Of a stretch of 64,000 nt of DNA, positions 8,014 through 16,372 are shown piece by piece. The notes below the pieces were generated by a model. The model was not told the origin of the DNA. It saw only the letters and a program-made list of their open reading frames with translations, and did not search any database. The DNA is from Parvibaculum sp039973015 (GTDB lineage Bacteria; Pseudomonadota; Alphaproteobacteria; Parvibaculales; Parvibaculaceae), in NCBI RefSeq assembly GCF_039973015.1, contig NZ_JBDWLT010000003.1, forward strand, positions 1-64,000. The letters run 5' to 3'. The position numbers were made by a program, and so were the translations under genes. Numbering within the stretch: position 1 is the first letter of the stretch; each line of letters opens with the position of its first letter.

Positions 8014-9222
8014 ATGGATCTCGCATTCAGCAAGGAAGACGAGACCTTCCGCAAGGAAGTCCGTCAATTCATCGACGAGTGCTACACGTCGGAAATGCGC
8101 CGCCTTCACGCGCGCTCCAAGCATGGCTACATCACGAAGGAAGCTCACATCCAGTGGCAGAAGTCGCTGGCGAAAAAGGGCTGGCTTGCGCCCAACTGGC
8201 CTGAAGAATACGGCGGACCGGGTTTCACCCAGTCGCAGAAATATATCTTCAACGTCGAGATGGGCCGGGCCGGTGTGCCGCACACCATTCCTTTCGGACC
8301 GACCATGGTCGCGCCCGTCATCATGAAGTTCGGTTCTCCCGAACAGAAAAAGCGCTTCCTGCCGGATATTCTCGAAACCAATGTTCTCTGGTGTCAGGGA
8401 TATTCGGAGCCGGGTTCGGGCTCTGACCTTGCCTCGCTGAAGACCAAGGCCGAAGACAAGGGCGACCATTTCCTCGTCAACGGCTCGAAGATCTGGACCT
8501 CCGTCGCGCAGTGGGCGGACTGGATTTTCTGTCTCGTTCGCACCTCGAACGAGGGCAAGCCGCAGCAGGGCATCTCCTTCCTTCTCATCGACATGAAGAC
8601 GCCGGGCATCACGGTCGATCCCATCGTCTGTCTCGACGGTACACCGGCGCCGAACCAGGAAGTGAACCAGGTCTTCTTCGAGGACGTGAAGGTTCCGAAG
8701 GAAAACCTGATCGGCGAAGTGAACAAGGGCTGGACCTACGCCAAGTACCTGCTCGAATTCGAACGCGGCAATCCTTATTCGCCGGGTCTCTACAGCGCGC
8801 TCGATGAAGTGCGTGAGATGGCGAGGGAAACGACCGTCGACGGCAAGCCGGTAGCGGACACGCCTTCGTTCAAGGCCCGTTACGCCGATATCCGCAGCCA
8901 GATCACGGCGATGGAGTTCACCGAGCTTCGTATCTTCTCCTCGCTTTCCATCGGCGGCAATGTCGGCCCGGAAAGCTCGCTCCTGAAGTGCCGGGGCACC
9001 GAATTGCAGCAGGAGATTTCGCAGTTCATGGTGGAAGTGCTGGGCGATTATGCGCAGCCGACCATCGAGAACGGCCTTTCGGATACCAATGAACCGGAAG
9101 TGGGCCCGGAAGGTGCATTCACCGCCGCGCCTTACTACTTCTCGCTGCGCAAGGCGTCGATCTACGCCGGATCGAACGAGGTCCAGCGCAACATCATGGC
9201 AAAGGCCGTGCTCGGCCTTTGA
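8014..9222 (+). CDS. acyl-CoA dehydrogenase (PimC-like paralogue)
   Basis: A 402-residue dehydrogenase closely similar to the product of 2490-3677: it shares CQGYSEPGSGSDLASL, NGSKIWTS and GISFLLIDMKTPGITV. The C-terminal motif is SIYAGSNEVQRNIMAK, so the usual catalytic Glu of YEGT is Ala. Unlike the 2490 gene it has no small-subunit gene behind it. The spacing to the upstream ABM gene is 30 bp with a GAGAGACG ribosome-binding region. It probably oxidises a bulky or dicarboxylic acyl-CoA, by family analogy only. Confidence 0.86.
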   Translation: MDLAFSKEDETFRKEVRQFIDECYTSEMRRLHARSKHGYITKEAHIQWQKSLAKKGWLAPNWPEEYGGPGFTQSQKYIFNVEMGRAGVPHTIPFGPTMVAPVIMKFGSPEQKKRFLPDILETNVLWCQGYSEPGSGSDLASLKTKAEDKGDHFLVNGSKIWTSVAQWADWIFCLVRTSNEGKPQQGISFLLIDMKTPGITVDPIVCLDGTPAPNQEVNQVFFEDVKVPKENLIGEVNKGWTYAKYLLEFERGNPYSPGLYSALDEVREMARETTVDGKPVADTPSFKARYADIRSQITAMEFTELRIFSSLSIGGNVGPESSLLKCRGTELQQEISQFMVEVLGDYAQPTIENGLSDTNEPEVGPEGAFTAAPYYFSLRKASIYAGSNEVQRNIMAKAVLGL

Positions 9223-9255
9223 GCGCCAACGCGAAAATCGGTATCGAGAGGGCGG

Positions 9256-9276
9256 GCGCCGGAGACATTCCGGCGC
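9256..9276 (+). terminator. hairpin between convergent genes
   Basis: GCGCCGG/CCGGCGC perfect seven-base stem with an AGACATT loop, 33 bases after the dehydrogenase stop. The downstream TCGCTTGCGTTT is only partly T-rich, so termination strength is uncertain. Confidence 0.4.
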
Positions 9277-9320
9277 TCGCTTGCGTTTGGCACGATGCAT
9301 GGCATGCGGGTTTCGGCTGA

Positions 9321-11216
9321 TCAGCGCGGCGGAAGCCTGTCGCGTGTGCCGCCATAGGCTTGCGTGATCCGGTCGAAGACGATGGCGAGCGCGACGATGG
9401 CGACGCCTGCAACGAGCCCGCGCCCGATATCGAGCCGCTGAATGCCGAGCAGCACTTCCTCGCCGAGTCCGCGCGCACCGATCATCGAGGCGATGACGAC
9501 CATCGAAAGCGCCATCATCGTGGTCTGATTCACGCCCGCCATGATGTTCGGCAGCGCAAGCGGCAGCTTGATATCGAGCAGTTGCCGCTTGGGGTCGGCC
9601 CCGAGATCGGCCGCTACTTCAATGAAGGCGCGGTCGACGGTTCTGAGGCCGAGATCGACAAGGCGGATGAGAGGCGGCGTCGCATAGATCACCGTCGCAA
9701 AAAGCGCCGGCACCTTGCCGAGACCGAACAGCATCAGCGCCGGAATGAGATAGACAAAACTCGGCAGCGTCTGCATGGCGTCGAGAACGGGCAGCATGAT
9801 CCGCCGGGCGATGTCGTTCGACGACATCGCAATGCCCGCTGGTAATCCGATCAGCACGGAGAAAAAGACCGACACGATCATCAGCGCCAGCGTCTGCACG
9901 GCAAGATTCCAGAGCCCGAGAAGGCCGATCAGGAAGAAAGTTGCCGCCAGCGCCACGGGCAACAAGGGCCGCCGCGAAGCGTGAAACGCAATGCCCGCGA
10001 CAGTCAGGACAAGAAGCCACCAGGGCATGGCATTGAGCAGGGACTCAAGCCCCACGATCACCCGCAGCAAGCCGTTGCTTGCCGTCTGGAAGGCATCGCC
10101 ATATTTCGCGACGAAGCTCTTCATCGCGTTGTTCACCCATTGCTCGACGGGGAATTCGAGCGTGACGGGAAAGCTCTCCTCGACTTTTTCCCGCTCGCCG
10201 GTGATGCGTGCGGCAACCTCCGCGCTCACCCATCCCCGCCACACATCGCCCCGCGTCTCGATGAAGTTGAGCGCGGCATCCCGCGCCGTCGCGCCTTCGT
10301 TCTTTTGCATGAAGGCAAGCGCCTCGCTTACCATCTGTCCCGTCGTCTCGTAGCGGCGCAGGAAGGCCGCAACCTCTGGTGACTTGTCCACGAATGCGGC
10401 ATTTGCACCTATGATGACCTCGACGGTCGGAAAGGCGACAGGGGGATTGCGTTCGGGGTCCGCGTTGAAGGCGTCCCATGCTTCCGGCGAATAGCCAGGT
10501 TCGTCGAGCTTCACGAGGTCGAAGGCGCCAAGCACCCATGTCGGTCCCCAGTAATAGGCGACGACGGGTTCGCCCCGTTGATAGGCCGAGGCGATGGCGG
10601 CGGCGAGCGCTGCGCCCGTGCCGGGCCGGAAATTCGTGTAGAAGCGGTCGAGCCCGTAGCCTTTCAGTTTTCGCGTGCTCTGCTCTTCGCAGCTCCAGCC
10701 CAGGATGCAGTTGTAGAAGCGTCCTTTCGTCGGCTCCTCCGGGTCGCGAAAGAGCTGCCAGTGCTCCTTGAGATCTGAAACGGTGTGAAGGCCGGGCGCC
10801 ATTGCTTCGATGCCGCGTTCCGCATCGCCCTCGATCACGTAGCGGGGCACATACCAGCCTTGAATGGCGTCGGGAAAGTTCGTGCCGAGCGAGACAGCCG
10901 TTCCGGCTTCCAGCGCCTCGTTCCAGGGCTCGGTGACATTGTCGCGCCAGACTTCCATGATGACGTCGATGTCGCCTTGGCCGAGGCCGGTGATGAGCGG
11001 CAATGTCGAGCCCGGCAGCACATCCGTTTCGCAGCCATAGCCGCGCTCGAGGACGATCCGTGCAAGCTCCGTGGCAAAGGCGTTGGAATCCCAGTCGAGC
11101 CCGCCAAACATGACCGGCCGTTCGATGGCGCAGACGGGGTCGGCGGCCAGCCCGGCGCGGGGCGCAAGGGCCGAGAAGGAGAGGGCGGCAAGCGCAAAAA
11201 GGAGCCGGGTAAACAT
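9321..11216 (-). CDS. glycine betaine/proline-type ABC transporter: binding protein fused to permease
   Basis: A 631-residue fusion. Residues 1-25 are a signal peptide (MFTRLLFALAALSFSAL). Residues about 26-330 form an OpuAC-like substrate-binding domain (DWDSNAFATELARIVLE, GDIDVIMEVWRDN, VVAYYWGPTW). Residues about 375-631 form a ProW/OpuAB-type permease with several membrane helices and the EAA loop (EVAADLGADPKRQLLDIKLPLALPN). The binding domain comes first, which is the reverse of the Lactococcus OpuABC order. No ATPase gene is next to it, so the energising subunit must be encoded elsewhere. The frame is open 12 codons further upstream, but that start falls inside a direct repeat and would spoil the signal peptide. 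Substrate assigned by family only. Confidence 0.85.
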   Translation of the reverse strand: MFTRLLFALAALSFSALAPRAGLAADPVCAIERPVMFGGLDWDSNAFATELARIVLERGYGCETDVLPGSTLPLITGLGQGDIDVIMEVWRDNVTEPWNEALEAGTAVSLGTNFPDAIQGWYVPRYVIEGDAERGIEAMAPGLHTVSDLKEHWQLFRDPEEPTKGRFYNCILGWSCEEQSTRKLKGYGLDRFYTNFRPGTGAALAAAIASAYQRGEPVVAYYWGPTWVLGAFDLVKLDEPGYSPEAWDAFNADPERNPPVAFPTVEVIIGANAAFVDKSPEVAAFLRRYETTGQMVSEALAFMQKNEGATARDAALNFIETRGDVWRGWVSAEVAARITGEREKVEESFPVTLEFPVEQWVNNAMKSFVAKYGDAFQTASNGLLRVIVGLESLLNAMPWWLLVLTVAGIAFHASRRPLLPVALAATFFLIGLLGLWNLAVQTLALMIVSVFFSVLIGLPAGIAMSSNDIARRIMLPVLDAMQTLPSFVYLIPALMLFGLGKVPALFATVIYATPPLIRLVDLGLRTVDRAFIEVAADLGADPKRQLLDIKLPLALPNIMAGVNQTTMMALSMVVIASMIGARGLGEEVLLGIQRLDIGRGLVAGVAIVALAIVFDRITQAYGGTRDRLPPR

Positions 11217-11246
11217 GACCGCATCATAGGGAGCGCGCACGCCCTT

Positions 11247-11280
11247 GACCATTCATGCACAAAGACCATTCATGCACAGA
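11247..11280. repeat. tandem 17-bp direct repeat upstream of the transporter fusion
   Basis: Two adjoining copies, GACCATTCATGCACAAA and GACCATTCATGCACAGA, differing at one base. They begin 30 bases before the chosen start of the minus-strand transporter gene, which is where an operator would lie. Function is inferred. Confidence 0.6.
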
Positions 11281-11300
11281 GCCCGCTCATACGCAAAAAG

Positions 11301-11334
11301 ACAAAGAAAAAGGGGAGCCGCATGGGGCTCCCCT
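11301..11334 (-). terminator. Rho-independent terminator of the SDR gene
   Basis: The stem AGGGGAGCC/GGCTCCCCT (11311-11319, 11326-11334) is followed on the minus strand by a T-rich stretch (TTTTTCTTTGT). It lies 24 bases past the SDR stop. Confidence 0.8.
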
Positions 11335-11358
11335 TCGATCGGCTTGTGCGGGAAAGGC

Positions 11359-12264
11359 TTACTTGCCGCCCGTCGCGAGCTTGAAGAACTTGCCCGTCTG
11401 CTCGCCGCCCATGTGGAAAGGCGTGGCGTTCGAGAAGTCGGAGATCTTGTCCCAGTTTTCGGCGACCTTCTCGGCGGACAGGTCGTCGCGGCCGAGGAAG
11501 ATGCCTTCGGCTTCTTCCATCCGCGCGGCAGCGAAAACGCCAGCGCCCGCACAGAGGATCATGCCCGTCGGAGCCTGTTCCGACACGAGGTACATGACAC
11601 CCGGCGTAACGCTTTCCGGCGTCAGCATCTGCTCGGCTTCCGGCGGCATCAGGTCGGAGGTCATGCGCGTATAGGCGACCGGCGCCAGCGCGTTGCAGTG
11701 GATGTTGTTCTTCTGGCCTTCGAGCTTCAGCGTATTGATGAAGCCGACGACGGCGAGCTTCGCCGCGCCATAGTTCGTCTGGCCGAAATTGCCGTAGAGA
11801 CCGGTCGAGGAAGCAGTGACCATGATGCGGCCGTAGTTCTGCTCCTTCATGATTTCCCAGACGGCCTTGGTCGGCTTCACGGTGCCCATGAGATGCACAT
11901 CGACCACCAGCTGGAAGTCTTCCATCGTCATCTTCGAGAACGACTTGTCGCGAAGAATGCCGGCATTGTTGATGAGGATGTCGATGCGGCCCCACTGGTC
12001 CATGGTCTGCTTGATCATGTTGGCGACGCCTTCGTCGTCCGTGACCGACGAGCCGTTGGCGATCGCTTCGCCGCCGAGCGCCTTGATCTCCTCGACGACC
12101 TTGTTTGCCGCGTCCGACGAGCCACCGGCGCCCGTGCGGTCGCCGCCGAGATCGTTCACCACCACTTTCGCGCCGCGCCGCGCGAGTTCCAGCGCGTGGG
12201 ACCGGCCAAGACCGCCACCCGCGCCGGTCACGATGGCGACCTTGCCGTCAAAACGAATGCTCAT
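11359..12264 (-). CDS. SDR family oxidoreductase, hydroxyacyl-CoA dehydrogenase-like
   Basis: A 301-residue short-chain dehydrogenase. The NAD(P)-binding motif TGAGGGLGRSHALELA starts at about residue 14, NNAG marks the core strand, and the catalytic set is Ser (TASSTGLYGN) with YGAAK. The N-terminal VNDLGG and a C-terminal extension (about 250-301: FSNATPFHMGGEQTGKFF) resemble the dehydrogenase domain of peroxisomal multifunctional enzyme type 2, suggesting a 3-hydroxyacyl-CoA substrate. It stands alone between its own terminator and the divergent nucleoside transporter. Confidence 0.85.
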   Translation of the reverse strand: MSIRFDGKVAIVTGAGGGLGRSHALELARRGAKVVVNDLGGDRTGAGGSSDAANKVVEEIKALGGEAIANGSSVTDDEGVANMIKQTMDQWGRIDILINNAGILRDKSFSKMTMEDFQLVVDVHLMGTVKPTKAVWEIMKEQNYGRIMVTASSTGLYGNFGQTNYGAAKLAVVGFINTLKLEGQKNNIHCNALAPVAYTRMTSDLMPPEAEQMLTPESVTPGVMYLVSEQAPTGMILCAGAGVFAAARMEEAEGIFLGRDDLSAEKVAENWDKISDFSNATPFHMGGEQTGKFFKLATGGK

Positions 12265-12450
12265 GGGTATTTCTCCAGTTGGACTACGGGGAGGGCTGGC
12301 AGCATGCCTCGTGGAGGGGCTTCGTTGGCCTTGCCCGAAAAAACTTGCGGGACTTTGTGCATGAGAGCCGGGCAGGGGTCAAGGGAGGCTTGGAGAGCCC
12401 GCTCGTTGCGTTGTTCCCGCCTCTCCTTATGATGTGCCGGCCCGCTGAAA

Positions 12451-12500
12451 CGCCCCGGAAACCTTCCCGAAACCCGCCCGAAACCCGCCCAAAATCCATT
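12451..12500. repeat. short imperfect tandem repeats before the nucleoside transporter
   Basis: Low-complexity stretch of about five degenerate 10-11 base units of the type CCCGAAACCCG. It lies between the divergent SDR and transporter genes, 27 bases before the transporter start. No function is apparent. Confidence 0.45.
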
Positions 12501-12526
12501 GAAATCAGCCGGAAAGCCTCAGCCCG

Positions 12527-13786
12527 ATGACCCTTTACCCGCTTCAGAGCGCCTTTGGGCTTGCTCTCATCATTGCTCTCGCATGGGCGTTCAGCGAGAA
12601 CCGGCGGGCCTTTTCGCTGCGAGCCGTTGCGGCCGCCCTCGCGGTCCAGATCGCACTTGCCCTGCTGCTGTTGAAGGTTCCGGCTTCCCAAGGTGCGCTC
12701 CTCGCGCTCAACGGCGTGGTGGATGCGCTGACGGAGGCCACAAAGGCGGGCACCGGCTTCGTCTTCGGTTATGTCGGCGGCGGCGCTGTACCCTTCGAAA
12801 CCACGGCCCCTCAGAACAGCTTCATCCTGGCTTTCCAGGCGCTGCCGCTCGTTCTCGTGATGTCCGCGCTCTCCGCGCTCTTCTGGTACTGGCGTATCCT
12901 CGGCTGGATCACGCGGGGCTTCGGCTACGTCCTGCAGAAGACGATGGGTATTGGCGGCGCCGTCGGCCTGGCCTCCGCCGCCAACGCCTTTGTTGGCATG
13001 GTGGAAGCACCGCTTCTGATCCGCCCTTATCTGGAAAAGCTGACCCGCGCTGAATTTTTCATGACCATGACGGTAGGGCTTGCGACGGTCTCCGGCACGG
13101 TCCTCGTTCTCTACGCCAGCATCATCACACCCGTCGTCCCCGGCGCGCTCGGCCAGATTCTCGTCGCCTCGCTGATATCCCTCCCCGCGGGCATTCTTGT
13201 CGCGCGGCTCATGGTGCCCGAGGAGCATGGCGCAAGACCCACGGGTATCGGCGATGACGTGCCTCATCTCGAATATCAAAGCAGCATGGATGCGGTGACG
13301 CGGGGCACCTTCGAGGGGCTCCAGCTCCTCCTCAATATCATGGCCATGCTCATCGTGATGGTCGCGCTCGTCGCGCTCGTGAACATCGTCCTCGCTCTGT
13401 TCCCGGAAGTCTGGGGAGCGCCGCTCACGCTTCAGCGGATGCTGGGCTGGATCTTTTCCCCCCTTGTCTGGGCGATGGGTATACCGGCGGAGGAAATGCA
13501 TCTCGCGGGGCAGCTCATGGGCACCAAGACGATCCTGAACGAATTCATTGCCTATCTCGATCTCGCCGCCTTGCCGGAGGGGGCGCTTTCGGAGCGCTCG
13601 ACCCTCATCATGGTTTACGCGCTGTGCGGGTTTGCGAATTTCGGCTCGGTCGGCATCCTGATCGGCGGATTGACCTCGCTCGTGCCCTCCCGGCGTCTTG
13701 AGATTGTGAAGCTCGGCACCCGCGCGCTGGTTTCCGGCACGCTTGCGACCTCCATGACGGGGGCAGTGGTTGGTCTCATCATCTGA
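12527..13786 (+). CDS. concentrative nucleoside transporter (CNT/NupC family)
   Basis: A 419-residue inner-membrane cation-nucleoside symporter. It has about ten hydrophobic segments. CNT hallmarks are FVFGYVGGG, the long loop ending NSFILAFQALPLVLVMSAL, GVGxA-like AVGLASAANAFVGMVEAPLLIRPYL, ATVSGTVLVLYA, and the C-terminal CGFANFGSVGILIGGL. The length is normal for bacterial members (about 400). Start at the ATG at 12527 with GGAAAG upstream. No nucleoside catabolic gene is adjacent. Nucleoside specificity cannot be told. Confidence 0.9.
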   Translation: MTLYPLQSAFGLALIIALAWAFSENRRAFSLRAVAAALAVQIALALLLLKVPASQGALLALNGVVDALTEATKAGTGFVFGYVGGGAVPFETTAPQNSFILAFQALPLVLVMSALSALFWYWRILGWITRGFGYVLQKTMGIGGAVGLASAANAFVGMVEAPLLIRPYLEKLTRAEFFMTMTVGLATVSGTVLVLYASIITPVVPGALGQILVASLISLPAGILVARLMVPEEHGARPTGIGDDVPHLEYQSSMDAVTRGTFEGLQLLLNIMAMLIVMVALVALVNIVLALFPEVWGAPLTLQRMLGWIFSPLVWAMGIPAEEMHLAGQLMGTKTILNEFIAYLDLAALPEGALSERSTLIMVYALCGFANFGSVGILIGGLTSLVPSRRLEIVKLGTRALVSGTLATSMTGAVVGLII

Positions 13787-13827
13787 GCGAAATAACGATC
13801 AGGCCAAAAACAAGGAGAGCGGAACGA

Positions 13828-13863
13828 ATGAGTTCTGCATCGCGCCTGGGGGCTGCTGCCTGA
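13828..13863 (+). CDS. possible 11-residue leader ORF
   Basis: ATG to TGA encoding MSSASRLGAAA, preceded by AAGGAG twelve bases upstream and followed ten bases later by a strong hairpin. The arrangement looks like a leader, but the peptide has no run of one amino acid except alanine. The downstream gene is cut off by the IS element. Low confidence. Confidence 0.25.
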   Translation: MSSASRLGAAA

Positions 13864-13873
13864 CATAAGAAAA

Positions 13874-13907
13874 GGCGGCGTCCGCGGGGTACGGAACGGA
13901 CGCCGCC
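13874..13907. other. strong GC hairpin
   Basis: Perfect eleven-base stem GGCGGCGTCCG/CGGACGCCGCC with a 12-base loop, between nupC-like gene and the IS element. A-rich sequence before it would give a T-tract only on the minus strand, where no gene reads into it. The rest of 13787-14036 shows nothing I can name. Confidence 0.5.
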
Positions 13908-14040
13908 AATCTCCACCCGTACTCAACAAATCGGGTGGAATAAGGTCCGATGAACTCTCGACCCATCGGCAAGACGTAGAATGGCTTTTCCAACCTGAAC
14001 GCAGCCTGAACCGGGCCATTGCGTGTGAGGTTTATACTAG

Positions 14041-14895
14041 GGTCAAAACCCATTAATTTTGATGCGGCGGCGGGGTGATCCTGATTCCATGCGAATCTGA
14101 TTTGTATTGGAAGGGGATGGCGATCATGAGCAGGAAACTTTTCTGGCTGAGCGACGAACAATGGGCACGGATCGAACCGCATTTGCCGACGGATGTGCGT
14201 GGGGTGGCGCGGGTGGACGACCGCCGCGTCATCAGCGGCATCGTGCATGTTCTCAAGAGCGGCTGCCGCTGGTGCGATTGTCCGGAGGCCTATGGCCCGC
14301 ATACGACGATCTACAACCGCTTCGTGCGCTGGGCACGGCGCGGCATCTGGGAAAACCTGTTCCGGCAATTGGCGGGGAGAGGGCGCGGCGCAGACACGCA
14401 AATGATCGACTCCACTCACGTCAAGGCGCACCGCTCGGCAACGGGCGGAAAAGGGGGGAGCAGAAACAGGCTATCGGCCGCTCACGCGGCGGGCGCAACA
14501 CGAAGATTCACGCACTTGCAGATGTTAAGGGGCGCTTGATCGCCATCCTGTTGACTGGCGGCGAAGCCCATGACTGCCCGGTTGCCAAGCGCCTCATCCA
14601 CAGAGTGAAGCCGGCCAAGCGCATGATGGGCGACAAGGCCTATGACAGCGCCGAATTGCGCGAGGAATTGGACAAGCGCGGGACCAAGCCGGTCATTCCC
14701 AATCGCAGCAACAGAAAGCAGCCGTTCCGCTTCAACAAGCGCCTCTATAAGCTGCGCTGGCGCGTCGAAAGTGCTTTCAACAGGTTGAAGGACTTCAGAC
14801 GCATTGCCACCCGTTACGATCGTCTGGCGCGAAACTATCTCGCCTCAGTCTGCCTTGTCGCAGCTCTCGTATGGTGGATTTAATGAGTCTCGACC
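14041..14895 (+). mobile_element. IS5-family insertion sequence, complete, 855 bp
   Basis: The ends are imperfect inverted repeats: left GGTCAAAACCCATTA, right (reverse complement) GGTCGAGACTCATTA, 12 of 15 identical. Both ends are flanked by CTAG (14037-14040 and 14896-14899), fitting a four-base target duplication; because CTAG is palindromic the exact edges could shift by up to four bases. It carries one transposase split over two frames. It sits between the nucleoside transporter and the GPH symporter, and separates the latter from its upstream region. Confidence 0.85.
14126..14883 (+). CDS. IS5-family transposase, two frames joined by a probable -1 frameshift
   Basis: The first frame gives an N-terminal part (MSRKLFWLSDEQWARIEPHLP, then VLKSGCRWCDCP) and the first catalytic Asp in MIDSTHVKAHR. 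At the run AAAAGGGGGG (14449-14458) the coding potential moves back one base. The second frame then supplies RGGRNTKIHALAD, the second Asp (GDKAYDS) and the Glu (RWRVESAFNRLKDFRR), ending VWWI at 14883. All three DDE residues are present, so the enzyme may be active through programmed frameshifting, as in the IS427 group. A simple mutation of a single-frame gene is the alternative. An in-frame ATG at 14117 is another possible start. Confidence 0.82.
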
Positions 14896-14956
14896 CTAGT
14901 AAACTACATTTACGATTTGGCGCGAAAGCGCGCCACGCTTTGGGAGGAGCGGGGGA

Positions 14957-16372
14957 ATGACGGGCGAGACATCCGGCAAAAGATTGTCGAATTGGCAGCT
15001 CATCGCCTATGGCCAGCTCGTCGTGCCGCTCGCCGTCATCGGTCTGCCGGTCGCCGTTTACATTCCACCCTTTTATTCGAGCACTCTCGGCCTCGACCTC
15101 GCGGCTGTCGGTTTCATTCTCATGCTGGCGCGGATTTCCGATGTCATAACGGACCCGCTGATTGGCCGGTTGTCGGACCGCACGAGAACGCGCTGGGGCA
15201 GGCGCAGACCCTGGGTCGCTGCCGGTGTACCCATCATGGTTGTCTCGTCACTGATGCTTTTCGCGCCGCCGGATGGCGTTTCGAATGCCTATTTGCTCAT
15301 GTGGATCGCCGCGATTTATTTCGGCTATACGCTGATCACGATTCCCTATGGCGCCTGGGGTGCGGAACTCTCGGGCGACTATCGCGAGCGCAACCGGATC
15401 GCAGGCAGCCGAGAGATATTCCTGCTGGTCGGGCTCCTCGTCGCCATCATCGCGCCCATAGTCGGTGCTTACTGGAGCGGCGCTCCTGTGGATGAAGGTG
15501 CGGCCAGCCGCTCGGCCGTCGGCGTACTCGGATGGCTCACGGCGGTGATGTTGCCCGTTTGCGCGCTCATCGCCTTTTCCTCGGTGCCGGAGCCGCAAAT
15601 CGCGGCGGCGAAGACAATTCCCTTCCGGCGCGGCCTGCGTGTCGCCATGAAGAACGGCCCCTTCCGTATCGTATTGCTGAGTTCGATTTTCGGGGCGCTG
15701 GCGGGATCGATCAATATTGGTGTGGTCATCTTCTTCTTCGAGCATGTCGCGGGCATAGGCCAGTCCGGCACGGTGCTGATCTTCGTTCTTTTCGTCGCGG
15801 GCGTTCTCGGCTCGCCTTTCTGGGTCTGGCTCGGCGGTCGCATGGGCAAGCACAAGGCCATCGCGTTGGCGGGCCTTGTCTCCATGTTCGTTTTCGCCCT
15901 GGTCCCTGTCGTGATCTATGTCGTGAAGCCCGCCGCGCCCGAAGCCGTCTTCGCCTGTCTCTTTTTCATCAACGTGGTGCAAGGGCTGGCGCTTGGCGCG
16001 GCGCCCATTCTCGGCCCGTCGATCATGGCCGACGTCGTGGACCTCGATACGCTGAAAAGCGGCGAGCCGCGCGCCGCCTTTCTCTTCGCCTTTCTTGGTA
16101 TGGTGCGGAAGTTTTCCGAGGCCTTCGGCGTCGGCATCGCGCTGCCCATTCTCGCCTGGGCTGGGTTCAACGCGCAGTCGTCCGACAACTCGCCTGAGGC
16201 TCTCTTCGCGCTTCTCGTGATGTATTGCCTGGTTCCGCTTGTGCTCTGGCTGATTTCGATTGCTATCATCCTGCGCTATCCGATCACGCAGGAGCGCCAG
16301 TTACGGCTCAGGACGGCACTCGAAAAGCGCGACCTTCGCCGCACGGGGATGCATCGTTCACCGGCGGACTAA
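14957..16372 (+). CDS. GPH/MFS-type sugar or organic-acid cation symporter
   Basis: A 471-residue inner-membrane transporter of twelve hydrophobic segments. The GPH (MelB-like) signature is visible in RISDVITDPLIGRLSDRTRTRWGRRRPW (about 53-80) and in IPYGAWGAELSGDYRERNRI. The C-terminal half has MADVVDLDTLKSGEPRAAF, also typical of the family. A strong GGAGGAG lies eight bases before the ATG. The IS element ends only 61 bases upstream, so its native promoter may have been displaced. The gene's stop overlaps the stop of the convergent LLM gene by three bases. Substrate unknown. Confidence 0.85.
   Translation: MTGETSGKRLSNWQLIAYGQLVVPLAVIGLPVAVYIPPFYSSTLGLDLAAVGFILMLARISDVITDPLIGRLSDRTRTRWGRRRPWVAAGVPIMVVSSLMLFAPPDGVSNAYLLMWIAAIYFGYTLITIPYGAWGAELSGDYRERNRIAGSREIFLLVGLLVAIIAPIVGAYWSGAPVDEGAASRSAVGVLGWLTAVMLPVCALIAFSSVPEPQIAAAKTIPFRRGLRVAMKNGPFRIVLLSSIFGALAGSINIGVVIFFFEHVAGIGQSGTVLIFVLFVAGVLGSPFWVWLGGRMGKHKAIALAGLVSMFVFALVPVVIYVVKPAAPEAVFACLFFINVVQGLALGAAPILGPSIMADVVDLDTLKSGEPRAAFLFAFLGMVRKFSEAFGVGIALPILAWAGFNAQSSDNSPEALFALLVMYCLVPLVLWLISIAIILRYPITQERQLRLRTALEKRDLRRTGMHRSPAD

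Noticed and set aside
7423..9300. Open frame of 625 codons opposite the crotonase end, ABM gene and dehydrogenase
   Set aside because: Antisense shadow of three real genes.
9321..11252. Longer start of the transporter fusion at 11252
   Set aside because: The start codon lies within the tandem 17-bp repeat and the 12 extra residues would precede a normal signal peptide.
14107..14405. 5' half of the second transposase frame as a separate gene
   Set aside because: Its N-terminal third is Arg-rich out-of-frame translation of the first transposase frame; only the part after about 14450 is real coding sequence.
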